Shown: piece by piece, positions 46,340 through 57,515 of the stretch
How the letters are laid out: every line of letters starts with the position of its first letter
Numbering within the stretch: position 1 is the first letter of the stretch
NCBI RefSeq assembly: GCF_963082655.1
Contig: NC_081553.1
Coordinates: 193,877,373-193,941,372, forward strand
From: Stomoxys calcitrans
Taxonomy: Eukaryota > Arthropoda > Insecta > Diptera > Muscidae
Length of the DNA stretch: 64,000 nt
Direction of reading: 5' to 3'
Position numbers and translations under genes: made by a program
Notes under the pieces: generated by a model
Databases searched by the model: none
The model's input: only the letters and a program-made list of their open reading frames with translations
Told to the model about the DNA's origin: nothing

Positions 46340-46580
46340 CAGGATTCACTAATAGAAGGTTAGGTCACTTAGAGAAAACATAAAGTGGATAGGCCCCATG
46401 AACATTATTAAGGATGTCAAATCTGCCGATTAAAAATGTCATCAAATAGGAGAAAACGTTAACAAAGAATGAATGTAAAAAGAGAACAAATTGACATCTT
46501 CAATGCCAAGTACTGCCAAAAATTAAAAAAAAGTTGTATGTCGGTTGATCGCTTGGCTTAACCTTTTTCAGTGAATCCTG
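46340..46580 (+). mobile_element. MITE-9 copy 1
   Basis: 241 bp, starts 'caggattcactaatagaagg' and ends 'ttcagtgaatcctg', an imperfect TIR of about 28 bp. Flanks are tccacaat and tccacaag (7 of 8 match), consistent with a target duplication. It is an inverted copy of 48,941-49,177. No ORF. Confidence 0.75.
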
Positions 46581-46588
46581 TCCACAAG

Positions 46589-46632
46589 TATGAACAAATG
46601 TTCTGTCATAGCCAATTTAAGTAAGCTATAAG
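46589..46632 (+). mobile_element. LINE-X 3' end remnant
   Basis: 'gaacaaatgttctgtcatag' followed by 'ccaatttaagtaag' equals the final codons (T-N-V-L-S-stop) and tail of LINE-X at 2,430-2,465. Confidence 0.65.
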
Positions 46633-47360
46633 TATGAATTAAATTTTTAAACAAAAATTCCTTATTTGTGAAATGAGCAAACGTATTGCTACATTTTGAA
46701 ATCTATCCCACTGTGCCGAGATGCTGTTGAATCTCGAAATTTAAATATACAATTTATTATTCCCTTATGAAATAAATGCAAAACAAGCATGTGTGCGCTA
46801 TATTACAGGTCAAATATCCTATTGTCATGCCAAATGTTTAAAAAAAACCTAAAATGTCACTTAACAATACGAAATATGTAGGATCAACTTTCCTAAAGGC
46901 TTGCTAGGGGTGTTTTTTGTGTCCATATTATCAATCAGTGCTTTTGCATGCTTAGAACGTATTGGAAGTCAATTTAATCTATTCGGTGTTTTGTTTAAGA
47001 AAAAAATCTTGAGTTATTTTAAGTAAAGTAAAAATTTTATATGCGAATGGATTTTATTGAAATGTGAAGTTAATTGTGCATCCATTTTTTTCAAAAGGAA
47101 AATTTTAGAAGAAAAAAAAATTTTAATTTTTCTGAATTTTCAACACATTTATCGAGTAATTCCTAGCAGTATATTCAAAAAGGACTGTGTAAACAAAGTG
47201 GACTGGTAGTAAATACGACCAGGACGAGTCCAATGTACCCAACATAATGTTTCGCGATAATGAAGTTCTTTGGACAATCTGTTCATAATTGGAAGAGTAA
47301 AAATTCAAAATTAACTGTGTGAAAGATAATTGACACTTCGAGGTTATAAATGAAATAAAG
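46633..47360. other. Non-coding interval
   Basis: AT-rich. A lone 'tatcccactgtgc' near 46,700 resembles one end of the TIR element at 4,505. No gene seen. Confidence 0.35.
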
Positions 47361-49500
47361 AGCACTCACTTTACTTTAGTTGGACAGAACATTTGTCCTA
47401 TTAGCTAAATTTAGAATAGTGTTCCAAGCGCCTCGATCTTCTGCATACCTACTAAAATCTCGGACGCCAGGTTTCGAAATGTGTTTCACCCCTTGATCAA
47501 TGCATCCGACTTTTGGTCGTCCCGGCTTGCGTTTACCACAGTGATCGTCTTCAAAAGACTTTTCATTAATTTTTACAACATAACCTAGCCAACGCAACCT
47601 TCTATTTTGATACGTTTAAGTATGCTAACGACGCCACTTCACTCCAGCAATGCAAACTGCTCCAAAATTTAACAAATAATCTTTCTCTCAAACATTACAA
47701 GCACTGCCTCGTCTGCTTTCACTGCTTTTCTGCTCTGCTTTTCTTGTAAAGTGTAATCTTCGTCTGTGGTGGTGGTCTAGTTTCTAAACTGCTTGTGTTA
47801 TCCAAAGTAGCATCTGTTTGCCAGTATTATTCTTCGCTTTATATCAAAACTGGCGTAATTCGTTTCGGTTACGGCAGTGTCGAGGTATATAAAGTTGCTG
47901 ACTATCTCAAAGTTGTGATTCTCAACTTTCTCCATGGAAGTATGTCAGATACACTTTCGTTTATTCTCTTTTGATACTTTCAAAGGCTGCAATTGCTTTT
48001 TCCGGTGACCGACCCATAATATCGATGTCATCGGCATAGGCGAGTAGCATGTCTTCTCTTGTGAGTAGTGTGTCATGCCTATTCATATATGCATCTCGTA
48101 TAATCCTCTCCATCTTATTTCTCTGTAGTTGGCACATTCCTTCTTCTCCCCTTTCTTGTGTACGGGACATAGTATACTGAGGTTCCAATCAACGAGTACA
48201 TGTTCTTTAAACCAGATGACGCAAACGAGATGATGTACTCGCCTTATTATCCTATCAACGTATCAATAGTTTAGCCGATCAACACATCGGGTCCTGCTGC
48301 CTTGTTGTTCTTCAGTCAGGTCACTGCTATTTCCACACCATCATCAGATATTGGTTCTGCAGTATTCTCTTCGACGCCATCGCGGTATTCTCTTCGGCGG
48401 ACACTAGCAGCTGGGTAAAATGTTCTTTCCATATTCTCGGCTCACTATCTGTATCAGTTACCAGGTTTCATTCTTTGCAGAAATCGGGTTGATGTTTAAT
48501 TCTTTGGTAAAATTTAGGGACTTCATTCTGACTGCTGCACATCTCAATTTGCTGACATTCAGGCCTTAACATTTCCTTTTTCTTTCAACGGAATATACGT
48601 TTCTCCTCTCCCCTTTTCTCCTGATACTTCTTCTTCCATTTTCCAATCGATTGCCATTGCGCCGTTATATCATCGGGACAAGATGTGCTTTCATCAAGCA
48701 GTTGGGCCAGTCGGGTGGAGTAAGCCGTTGCCATCTGTAGTGTTTGCAGCTTTTCAATGTCCACCTTCCGTGCAGTGTCAGATCGTACTTTTCACGCCAT
48801 GCTCAAACGGATGCGTAGTGATCAGAATCTTTGTTCTCTTCTCAGATTGATCGTACATCTAACAAGCTGGACGCATACCTTCCAACCACATACCACAGCG
48901 TGATCAATTTGGTTCCTTACTTCTTGATCTGGGTACAACCCAGGATTCACTGAATAAGGTTAAGCCAAGCGATCAGCCGATATACTTTTTTTTTAATATT
49001 TGGCAGTACTTGGCATTGAGGATGTCAACTTGTTCTCTTTTTACATTCATTCTTTGTTTACGTTTTCTCCTATATGATGACATTTTCAATCGTCAAATTT
49101 GACATCCTTAATGATGTTTATGGGGCCTATCCACTTTGTGTTTTGCATGTGACCTAACCTTCTATTAGTGAATCCTGGGTACAACCATGTCGTTTTGTGA
49201 ATATTTTTATGTATAAATCTGGTGGTACTAACTACCATGATTTTTGCCGCGGCGAAATCTATTAGACTCAACCCATTATCTCACGTTATCTCGTGGAGAC
49301 AAACTTTTCCGACTGCCCAAAGATATTATCTTTCCCCATCTTCGCATCAAAATCTCCCAGAACGATTTTTTAGGTGCTCGTAGAAAATATGTCGTCCTTG
49401 TCTTCAGTCGGGACATGGGCACAAATAAAGCTAATGATGTGGCTAGACTCTCATCCACTGGAGTAAAGCTGTCTCCGACTAACCACTAATCCAAAGTCAG
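47361..49500 (-). mobile_element. LINE-X: decayed endonuclease/RT retrotransposon carrying a MITE-9 insertion
   Basis: Reading 5' to 3' on the minus strand: endonuclease (LIDFAAAKIMVVSTTRFIHK, HKTTWLYP, then after the MITE DQEVRNQIDHAVV) at about 49,280-48,850; pre-RT block LKNNKAAGP near 48,290; the RT active-site motif LLAYADDIDIMGRS at about 48,060; and the C-terminus RWLGYVV...RKPGRPK...TNVLS at 47,597-47,376. There are several internal deletions, stops and frameshifts. The 3' end at 47,361 has the family's short tail. Confidence 0.8.
48941..49177 (-). mobile_element. MITE-9 copy 2, with 9 bp target-site duplication
   Basis: 237 bp, 'caggattcactgaataagg' to 'attagtgaatcctg'. GGTACAACC is present immediately on both sides (48,932-48,940 and 49,178-49,186). 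Taking out the element and one copy of the 9 bases rejoins the LINE-X endonuclease frame between WLYP and DQEVRNQIDH, which proves the boundaries. Confidence 0.9.
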
Positions 49501-49631
49501 TTTCTTCCCTCAGTTGTAGTAGAGCTGGTAAACCATCGATATTTGTTCCATATGATAGTTTCGATATTTTTCTTATTAACCATCGATACTACCGATAGTA
49601 TCGTAGGAATAAATTTGTTAAATATATTATA
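49501..49631. other. Short AT-rich linker with several 'atcgat' motifs
   Basis: 'accatcgata' occurs twice and 'gatagtatcg' once. Nothing else. Confidence 0.3.
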
Positions 49632-49866
49632 TTGGGTTGCCCAAAAAGTAATTGCGGATTTTTCATATAGTCGGCGTTGACAAATTTTTTTACAGCTTGT
49701 GACTCTGTAATTGCATTCTTTCTTCTGTCAGTTATCAGCTGTTACTTTTAGCTTGCTTTAAAAAAAGTGTAAAAAATGTATATTTGATTAAAGTTCATTC
49801 TAAGTTTTATTAAAAATGCATTTACTTTCTTTTAAAAAATCCGCAATTACTTTTTGGGCAACCCAA
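49632..49866. mobile_element. MITE-M copy 2 (opposite orientation)
   Basis: 235 bp with the 'ttgggttgcccaaaaagtaa' TIRs and flanking TA duplications (49,630-49,631; 49,867-49,868). Inverted relative to copies 1 and 3. Confidence 0.9.
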
Positions 49867-50099
49867 TAGAATATGAATATATTCAAAGAAATCACAAAAA
49901 AACTCGTAAATAAATATCCACTTGATACTTTTATGGGTTCAAATTTCAGCGTGACTGGATAATAATTGAGGTTTCTTGGGGCGAAGAGGTCAAGTTGGGG
50001 TTTAAGATGCCCATACCACATTTCAGTGGGCAACAATTGTGGATTTTAGATGCGCAAGATGTCAAAAGACAAAATTGATTTATATTACAGTACCACCAT
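49867..50099. other. Non-coding interval
   Basis: No feature recognised. Confidence 0.3.
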
Positions 50100-50530
50100 C
50101 GGAATGGTGTGTACTTACATCTTTATTCCGTTTGTAACTCGTTGAAATAATGATCTGAGACCTAACAAATCATTAATCCACCTTGTCATATATTCTTGAT
50201 CGTCTTGACATTCTAGTGTCTATTTAGCCATGTCCGCTCGTCTGACCGTCCGTCTGTCTGCCTATCGAAAGCATGCAAAGTTTCGAAGGAGTAAAGTTAG
50301 CCGCTTGAAATTTTATACAAATATTCCTTATTAGTGCAGCTTCAGATGTGCCAAATCGCTCCATGTGTTGATTTCTTGAGCCTCTAGAGGGAGCAGTTAT
50401 TATATGATTTTCCACAATGTTTTCTTCTATGACCTTCAACCCATGTGCTAAATAAGGTCTGAACCGGTCAATGACCTGATATGGCTCCCATATAAACCGA
50501 TCTCCCGATTTTACTTCTTAAGTTATATGG
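50100..50530 (+). mobile_element. Rep-A partial copy
   Basis: Contains 'tattcttgatcgtcttgaca', 'tagccatgtccgctcgtctg', 'gaaggagtaaagttagccgc' and 'gatatggctcccatataaac' in Rep-A order. The right end is missing. Confidence 0.6.
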
Positions 50531-50884
50531 GCCGATTCGGGCCATCCTAGCTCCAATGATTTTTACTTCTAGTTTTCGTTTAAAATATAGGTGACTAGAA
50601 ATTAACGATATTTAATTTTAGCGATATTTAATATTTTGGCTGAATATCGATTGATACTTTTCCGTGCATATTATCGTAAAAGTTAAATTTTTTTGCAAAA
50701 TAAACAAAAATAAGCAATCCGACACTGAATGCAGCCTTTAAGATACATTGCGCCTATAGAGGACGCAATTTTCATCCGATTAGACTAACAATGATTTCAC
50801 TCATGACTTCCAACTGACTATATTAACCTTGGTTTTATTTGGTCTGTGCATTTATATTGCTTCTATATAAATCGATCTCTTGAT
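50531..50884. other. AT-rich interval with Rep-like scraps
   Basis: 50,750-50,885 has 'ttttcatccgatta' and 'tatataaatcgatctct' blocks from the Rep class. The rest is unassigned. Confidence 0.35.
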
Positions 50885-51545
50885 TTTTATACCCAACACC
50901 ACCACTGTGGTATAGGGTATTATAACTTTGTGCATTTCTTTGCGACGCTGAGAAGGAGAAGAGCTAGACCCATCGATAAGGATACCGATCGGCTTAGACT
51001 GATTCGATTTAGCTATGTCCGTCTGTACGTTTGTCCATGTATTCTTGTAATCAAGGTACAGGTCGTGTTTGTTGACCGATTTTCATAAAATTTTGCAAAA
51101 GTCATTTTTTTTGGTCCAAGGACGAACGCTATTGATTTTGAAAAAATCGGTCCAGATTTAGAATTAACTTCCATATATATCTTTCAGCCACATCTGATCT
51201 TTACAACATTTGTCACGAAGTGTTGTTTGGACGTTTAGATATAGCTCCCATATATATCTTTCATCCGATGTGGCCTCTTTAGTCTATAGTATCCACAATT
51301 TCGGTCCAATCCTTACAAAATTTAGCATGAGCTGTTGCGTGTGACGTCTTTATACGAGTGCAAACTTTCATCAAAGTCGAGATAGATTTAGATATAGCTC
51401 CCACATATATCTTTCATTCGATTTGACCTATAAAGGCTGTAGAAGCCACAATTTTGGACCGATGTTCAGAAAATTTGGCATGAAGTGTTTTTTATGACGT
51501 CCAAAAATATGTGCAAAATATTATCAACCGAACGAGTTTTATGTG
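50885..51545 (+). mobile_element. Rep-C element
   Basis: Starts 'tttatacccaacaccaccac', then 'tgtggtatagggtattataa', a short inverted pair. Internal 'gatatagctcccatatatat' blocks (near 51,175, 51,237 and 51,390) recur with 'ctttcatccgatgtggcct' following. Non-coding. Same style as Rep-A/B but with different sequence. Confidence 0.55.
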
Positions 51546-51601
51546 ACATATCCCGTGTCGTCCGGGAAAAAACTACTTTAAAAAATTACTCTTTTATAAT
51601 A

Positions 51602-51838
51602 TTGGGTTGCCCAAAAAGTAATTGCGGATTTCTTAAAAGAAAGTAAATGCATTTTTAATAAAACTTAGAATGAACTTTAATCAAATATACCTTTTTTACA
51701 CTTTTTTTCTAAAGCAAGCTAAAAGTAACAGCTGATAACTGACAGAAGAAAGAATGCAATTACAGAGTCATAAGCTGTGAAAAAATTTGTCAACGCCGAC
51801 TATATGAAAAATCCGCAATTACTTTTTGGGCAACCCAA
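51602..51838. mobile_element. MITE-M copy 3, just upstream of ppk-B
   Basis: 237 bp, TIRs intact, TA on both sides (51,600-51,601; 51,839-51,840). Nearly identical to copy 1. Its right edge is 88 bp from the ppk-B start codon. Confidence 0.9.
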
Positions 51839-51926
51839 TAATAATAAAAAAGTCAAGGGTCATGTTAATTCTTTTTAAACCATATAAACAAGTTTATTAA
51901 ATTCATATTTTTTTCCTTTTTAGATA

Positions 51927-54256
51927 ATGCAAATGATTGGAAAGTATGAAGATGTAACTTCGAAAGTGTCAGAGCATATACCTTTCGACGTACAAACGAC
52001 CCTTGAAAGCGGAGAGCAAGAGGTATCGAGAAAACGTCCTAAAACCTTACGCCAAAGTTTGTTGGAACTCTATTATGAATATTGTGAGAATACATCGCTT
52101 CACGGTATTCAGTACCTGGGTCAGAGACGTCCTCGAAAGGAGGTCTTCTTTTGGATTTGTATCTTTATACTGTCGACATTATATTGTATGCAAACAATTT
52201 CCAAAATTTATGATAAATGGATCGATACGCCGGTGATTGTAAGTTTTTCAGAACGTTCTACACCGATTTCGGACATACCATTTCCGGCTATAACAATGTG
52301 CAGTGAAATACGTCGACCATTGGACGATAATGGTAAGCATAGAGAAAACATGGAATAGTTTTGTAATGGACATTTTATATATTTTAAGCCTAGTACTGAC
52401 TTTATTCTAAGCAAAAATGCCTATTAAATTTTTGCGAAATCCGTCGGACCCTATTCTTTGCCAGACACATGGCTCAATTTAGGGGTAGTCATTAGCACAA
52501 CAACAAAATCTAACCCCAACGAAATTACCTTGTGTGGCAAATGCCGTAAATTGAAATGTCAAAGTGGTCTTAGAAATAAACTTTGTTTTACAACTAATCT
52601 TCTTTCAATGTGTTTTATATTTGTTAATCGCTAAAAGTAGTTTTTAACGGACTTAAGTGGTAGTCTGCCATCAGACTCACTTAGACGTTTTCGTCCATTG
52701 TGATACCAGAGAAACAGAAGAAGGAAGATGCCTTCTAGTTCCTATCGTTGAACCATCCAGATCGCTTTAAATAGCCCAGTAACTTGTGAATGTTCACATC
52801 CGCTAAATCAGACAGGTTCTCAAAGAAATGAGAACCTAAAGCTAAATTAACATAATGATGATACAAATTATTTAATGATAGAAATAAGAGTTAAATTTTG
52901 ATTTTTATTGACAGTTTTAAAGCTCATTATTCGTCTTTATCCCTTCAATGATTTTTTTTCTTTTCATACTTTTTCTTTACAGCTGCCCGGTACGGTGATC
53001 TTTTGCTTATGCTAGAACGAGGTGAAAAGCTACCATCTAATTTAACCGAAAATGAGCGAGAGGAATTTTTAACTTTACTTCATACATGCAATTACGATAC
53101 ACTTATCCGGGAACTACCCAAATTATGGAACCAAAGCCTAGACTATATTCGAATTCTTAGAGAAATGTCATTCGATATGGAAGTGCAAGCACTTGCTTGT
53201 AAGTGGTTTGGCGCCGAAGATATCTGTGTCGATTTACTAACCGAATCCTTTACCGAAGATGGATTATGCTATACATTCAACGCTTTCAATGGCACCGATT
53301 TATATCGGGAAGATACTGTTCAATACCACATAATGGGCCTGGAAAGCCAAGTCAATGTCTCATCGGCCAACAGAATAAACCGAACTTTGTCCTGGACACT
53401 GGAGAAGGGATATCCCAGGAACTCACCTTTGAAAACCTATCCCGCCCGCGTTGTCAGTGCCAACACCAGAGTATCTTTCGATGTCTTTTTATTAGTGCCC
53501 ACAGAGCATTTAGACTATAGATGCAGTGGTGGTACACAGGGATACAAAATTGCATTACATACACCCGATGATGTTCCACTGCTATCCAAACGCTTTGTGC
53601 GCGTCTCGCCTGGCAAGGAGATTTCAATCGCCGTCAAACCTGTAATGGTCACAACGTCAGATGGCATAGCCAGTTATCCCCCGGCAAAACGCAAATGTTT
53701 TTTGAGCCACGAGCGTTATTTGAGATTCTTTAAGGTCTACAGTGAAAGAAACTGCGAAATGGAATGTCTAACAAATTACACCCTAAAAGCTTGTGGATGC
53801 GTCACATTCGCTATGCCTCGAACTGCTGATATGCCAGTATGTGGCGAGCACAAAATCACTTGTTATCTGAAGGCAGAGGATAACATGCTGCAAGAACATT
53901 TTTCCACCCGATTCGACGACAATGGGGATAACTGCAATTGTCTGCCCTCATGTACCTCCTTAGAATTCGATGCCGAGATATCTCAGGGAGATTTTGATTC
54001 GAAAAAATTTTTGGAAGCTGCAAAAATTGATTTAGGATTTGAGGCAGTGTTTTCACATTTAGTCATACATTTCAAAGATAACGAATTTATAACTTCGAAG
54101 CGATCTGAACTGTATGGATTTTCGGATTTTTTGGCCAATTGTGGTGGTATTCTGGGGCTTTTTATGGGCTTCTCCATATTGAGTTTGGTGGAAATTATAT
54201 ACCATGCAACGCTTCGTTTATGGTCAAATATAAGAAGCAAAAGAAACAGGCAATAA
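51927..54256 (+). CDS. Pickpocket-type DEG/ENaC sodium channel subunit (ppk-B), two exons
   Basis: Exon 1 is 51,927-52,332 (135 codons plus one base). The intron of 650 bp has GTAAGC at the donor and TTCTTTACAG at the acceptor. Exon 2 is 52,983-54,256; total 559 aa. Features: HGIQYLG (59-65); TM1 about 73-93 (VFFWICIFILSTLYC); FPAITMCSE; N-glycosylation-like NVS/NRT sites; Cys-rich NCEMECLTNYTLKACGCV and CNCLPSCTSL; the final FLANCGG plus TM2 with the G-F-S filter in LFMGFSIL. The intron position and phase (1) equal those of ppk-A, and the sequences align end to end. A splice-acceptor-like 'cctttttag' ends 3 bases before the ATG, so an upstream non-coding exon is possible. AATAAA occurs at the stop codon and near 54,295. 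Plasma-membrane cation channel; exact ppk orthologue not assigned. Confidence 0.92.
52625..52860 (-). mobile_element. LINE-Y 3' fragment inside the ppk-B intron
   Basis: 'gccatcagactcacttagac', 'gttttcgtccattgtgatac' and 'ttctcaaagaaatgagaacc' match the 3' terminal region of LINE-Y at 54,525-54,645 in the same orientation. Confidence 0.65.
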
Positions 54257-55384
54257 ACGTTTGTTATGTATTCTCTGAAAAAAACAGTTGATTGAAATAA
54301 ATAACCAAAACCCCATGTTGTTTTACTTTCATATAGGATACAAAGAATTTATGTGCCCTTAATTATGAAACGCACTCAAAAGTTCCCCATACGGGTTCTG
54401 TCTGTTTAAAGCCAAAAACTAGTAACGTTTCCATCTGCTGAATAACATTGTGAAATAAACCCAAAAGCTCAAAAGGGTTTAGAGGTCAAACAGCCCAAAC
54501 TTTGCAAGATTAGGTTTAATTGGCAATTTGCCATCAGACTCACTCAAACGTTTTTGTCCATTGTGATACTACAGGGATGATGCCTTCTAAATCCTACTGT
54601 TGAACCATTAATCTGACAATTTCTCAAAGAAAATGAGAACCGAAAGTGGAACACCTTCTGACTACCAGTGCAGGACACACACACAGCAGATGTTCTATAG
54701 TCTTTTCTTTCCCGACGTCCTCACAGCTTCTGCAAAAGTCGTCACTGGCAAACATGTCAGCATGTTTTCCGATCAGTCAGCATGTTTTCCGATCACTATG
54801 ACTGAGACGTCTGTTCTAGCCAGTGACAGCAAGTCTAGATTAGGCCACATAATTTTGGAGTGTTGACAACCCCCCTTTGTGAACATCTGTCATTTGTTGC
54901 CCTGATGCTGAAGACCTAGGCAAACGCAGAGATTCCAGTTCCCCTGGAATGTGTAAGGTAGTTCCTAGTTTCGCAAGATCGTCTGCTAACTAATAGGACG
55001 AACATTTTTCGCCTTCTTGTGGTAAGGTTTTCCTGCTTTTGGAATGAAAATTACCTTTGTGTCCTTCCATCCTACAGGTATATGCGACATGCTGATACAA
55101 CCAGAGTATATCTCCCTATGCTTAGGAGCCCGTCTTTCGGACACAGCTTGTAATTCAGCCGTTGATACATTACCAGGGCCTGGTAAATTAAAGTAGTCGA
55201 AACTTTTTATCGCGCAACGGATTTTCGATTTAGGCACAATTTCCCTAATAACCTCCGACGATTCACCGACAACCCCTTCAGGCGTCACGTTGTCCACTGA
55301 AGAGTTTCCCAGGAAATGTGTATCAACGAGTAGTTCTAGTGTTTCCTCACTAGACGTTGTCCATAAAAGTTGAATAGATGTCCA

Positions 55385-56440
55385 AGCACCTCGATCTTCT
55401 TCGCCAATCTCTGACACTCAGTTTCGTGATGCCGCTCTCCACATAATCACTTCATCGATGTTTTGGTCTTCCCCTTTTGCGTTTTCTTTTATGGTCGCCT
55501 TCAAGTCTATATTGCTGGAGCTTTTTCATCCATTCTGACACATGACCTAGCCAACGCAACCGTTGTATTTTGATGCGTTTAACAATGCTATCGTCGTCAT
55601 ACAACTAGTGGTTCATACGACGCATTGAGGGTTTAATCATTCACACAGTACGCTCGATAGTATCTTGTATGCGATGGGGAGAAGACTTTTTCCTCTGTAG
55701 TTCGCACATACCGTTTTGTCCCTTTTCTTGTGTATGGAACATAGTATGCTGAAGTTCCAATCAGGTATGCGTTCTTCTAGCCAAATTGCGAAGATGAGCT
55801 GATGCATTCCCCTTATCAGCGTGTCACCTCCGATCGTAAAGAGTTCAGCCGGCAACCCATGAGCTCCTACTTGTTTTTCAGTCGAGTTATTGCTACGTGG
55901 ACCTCGTTATGAGGTACAAATTCTATATCATCATCAGGGATTGGTTCTGTGGTATACTCATGGTAACTATCATCGGATACCAGCAGCTGGGGAAAGTGTT
56001 CTTTCCGTATCCTCAGTACATTAACTGTATCAGTTACCAGATTTCTTTCTTTGTCTCTGCCAGTGGATGGGCCCGTACCAAAAGCCATCTGTTTGATGTT
56101 TAATACCCAAGTACGGCCCTTTCCATGGAGTGGGCAATGGTTTGCCATTGCGCTCCTATACTATCAGGATAGTAAGTGCTTTCTTCCAGCAATTGGGACA
56201 GCCGTTGCCACTTGTTGTGTTTGCAGCTTTCTGGTGTCCACCTTCCGTGCAGTATCAGATCATCCGTTTCTCCAATGATCCAAATCGATGTTTGCCTTCG
56301 GATCGATCGTGCATCTTACACGCTGGTTGAATGCCTTCCATCTATCACAACATGACATATTTGGTTGCTCGTATTTCGATCGGGTGACAGCCATGTGGCC
56401 GTATGTATCCTTCGATGTAGGAAACAGGTGCTGCTCCTAA
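55385..56440 (-). mobile_element. LINE-X: internally deleted copy nested in LINE-Y
   Basis: It has endonuclease remnant HMAVTRSKYEQ...(56,420-56,330), the linker FGTGPSTGRDKERNLVTDT and VHVAITRLKNK (56,148-55,870), RT start AELFTIGGDTLIRGMHQLI, IPDWNFSILCSIHKKRDKT, YRGKSLLPIAYKILSS (55,855-55,637), then a jump to the C-terminal region (55,620-55,385). The YADD part is missing. Confidence 0.75.
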
Positions 56441-56944
56441 GTCTATTAGCCTCAATTCATTATCGGAAGGTGTATCCTTCACGTAGCTGCAGAATTCCAC
56501 CCAGGATTTGTTCTGAGCCTTCCTCAGCTGGTCCTTGAATTTTCTTAGCTCAGCCTTATAGACGTCCCAATCGTGCAGTGCCCTTGTGGCTTTCGCCCTG
56601 TTGAGGAGTGTTCTGCAAACCTTATTTAGAACAACCAGTTCTGGGATCCATCATTGCAGTCGCTGTTTTCCCCTTGGTTTCGCTCTAGGATATGCTGACA
56701 CTAGTGAATCATTCAGGTCCTTCGTAATTCCCTTGACCATTAACATATTGTACCTCCTGCCTGTTCCCAATTGTAAAGATCGCTTTATTCCATTTATTAC
56801 AAATCACCAGATAAATTCGATAAGCTTGTCCATATCTGGCTATGTGCCTCACTACAGTAAGGCTCTTTTTTCCTGCAGAAGCGGCTTCAATCAACAACTT
56901 TAGGCATGAAGCAAGATATATTCATTTACAGGTAGTGGCAGTTG

Positions 56945-57110
56945 CCTAACAACAAAATATTGAGTGCACTATCTGTCAAGATTAGTGATTAGTGCAACTC
57001 TGATTTTGAGTATGTTACTATAATACACACACAACCAAAACCCGTTGACAGATAGTGTACTTCGTGAGAAAAAATTGTACTCAGCTGTTTACGGTACACT
57101 ACCTGGTAAT
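56945..57110. mobile_element. Small MITE-like element
   Basis: 'gagtgcactatctgtcaag' (56,962-56,980) is inverse to 'gttgacagatagtgtact' (57,044-57,061). Flanking blocks ('aacaaaatatt', 'agaaaaaattgtactcagct') match 41,720-42,110. No ORF. Confidence 0.55.
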
Positions 57111-57411
57111 TATGTCATGAGCTTGAAGGCGGCATCTCTGTATCGTATTCCATATATAGGGAAGTCAGCCAGTAAAAAAACTTATTAATTTCAATTCTGG
57201 CTACTACTGAATCTTCAGTGCTTAGCAACGGAAGAAGCAAAACATTTGCACTACTATTTGCAAGAATACAGGCTCTATGTTTCCTATTCCCTGTACTCTT
57301 GAGTATTTTTAATCCAGGAATACTTGATCCACGAACCATTCCGCCACACACAGATGGTTCCTGGATAAGAATAACGTCAAGTCCTCCTGCCATCTGAAGG
57401 ACCTTGAATGC

Positions 57412-57515
57412 CTTCCATTTATCACAACACGATCCATTTGATTTCTCGTATTTCGACCGGGTTACAGTCATGTGGCCGTATATATCCTTCGATGTTGGAA
57501 ACGGGTGTTGCAAAC
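57412..57515 (-). mobile_element. Second LINE-X endonuclease scrap
   Basis: 'ccttccatttatcacaacac' through 'tccttcgatgttggaaacgg' is about 90% identical to 56,328-56,430. It separates two pieces of the LINE-Y endonuclease. Confidence 0.6.
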
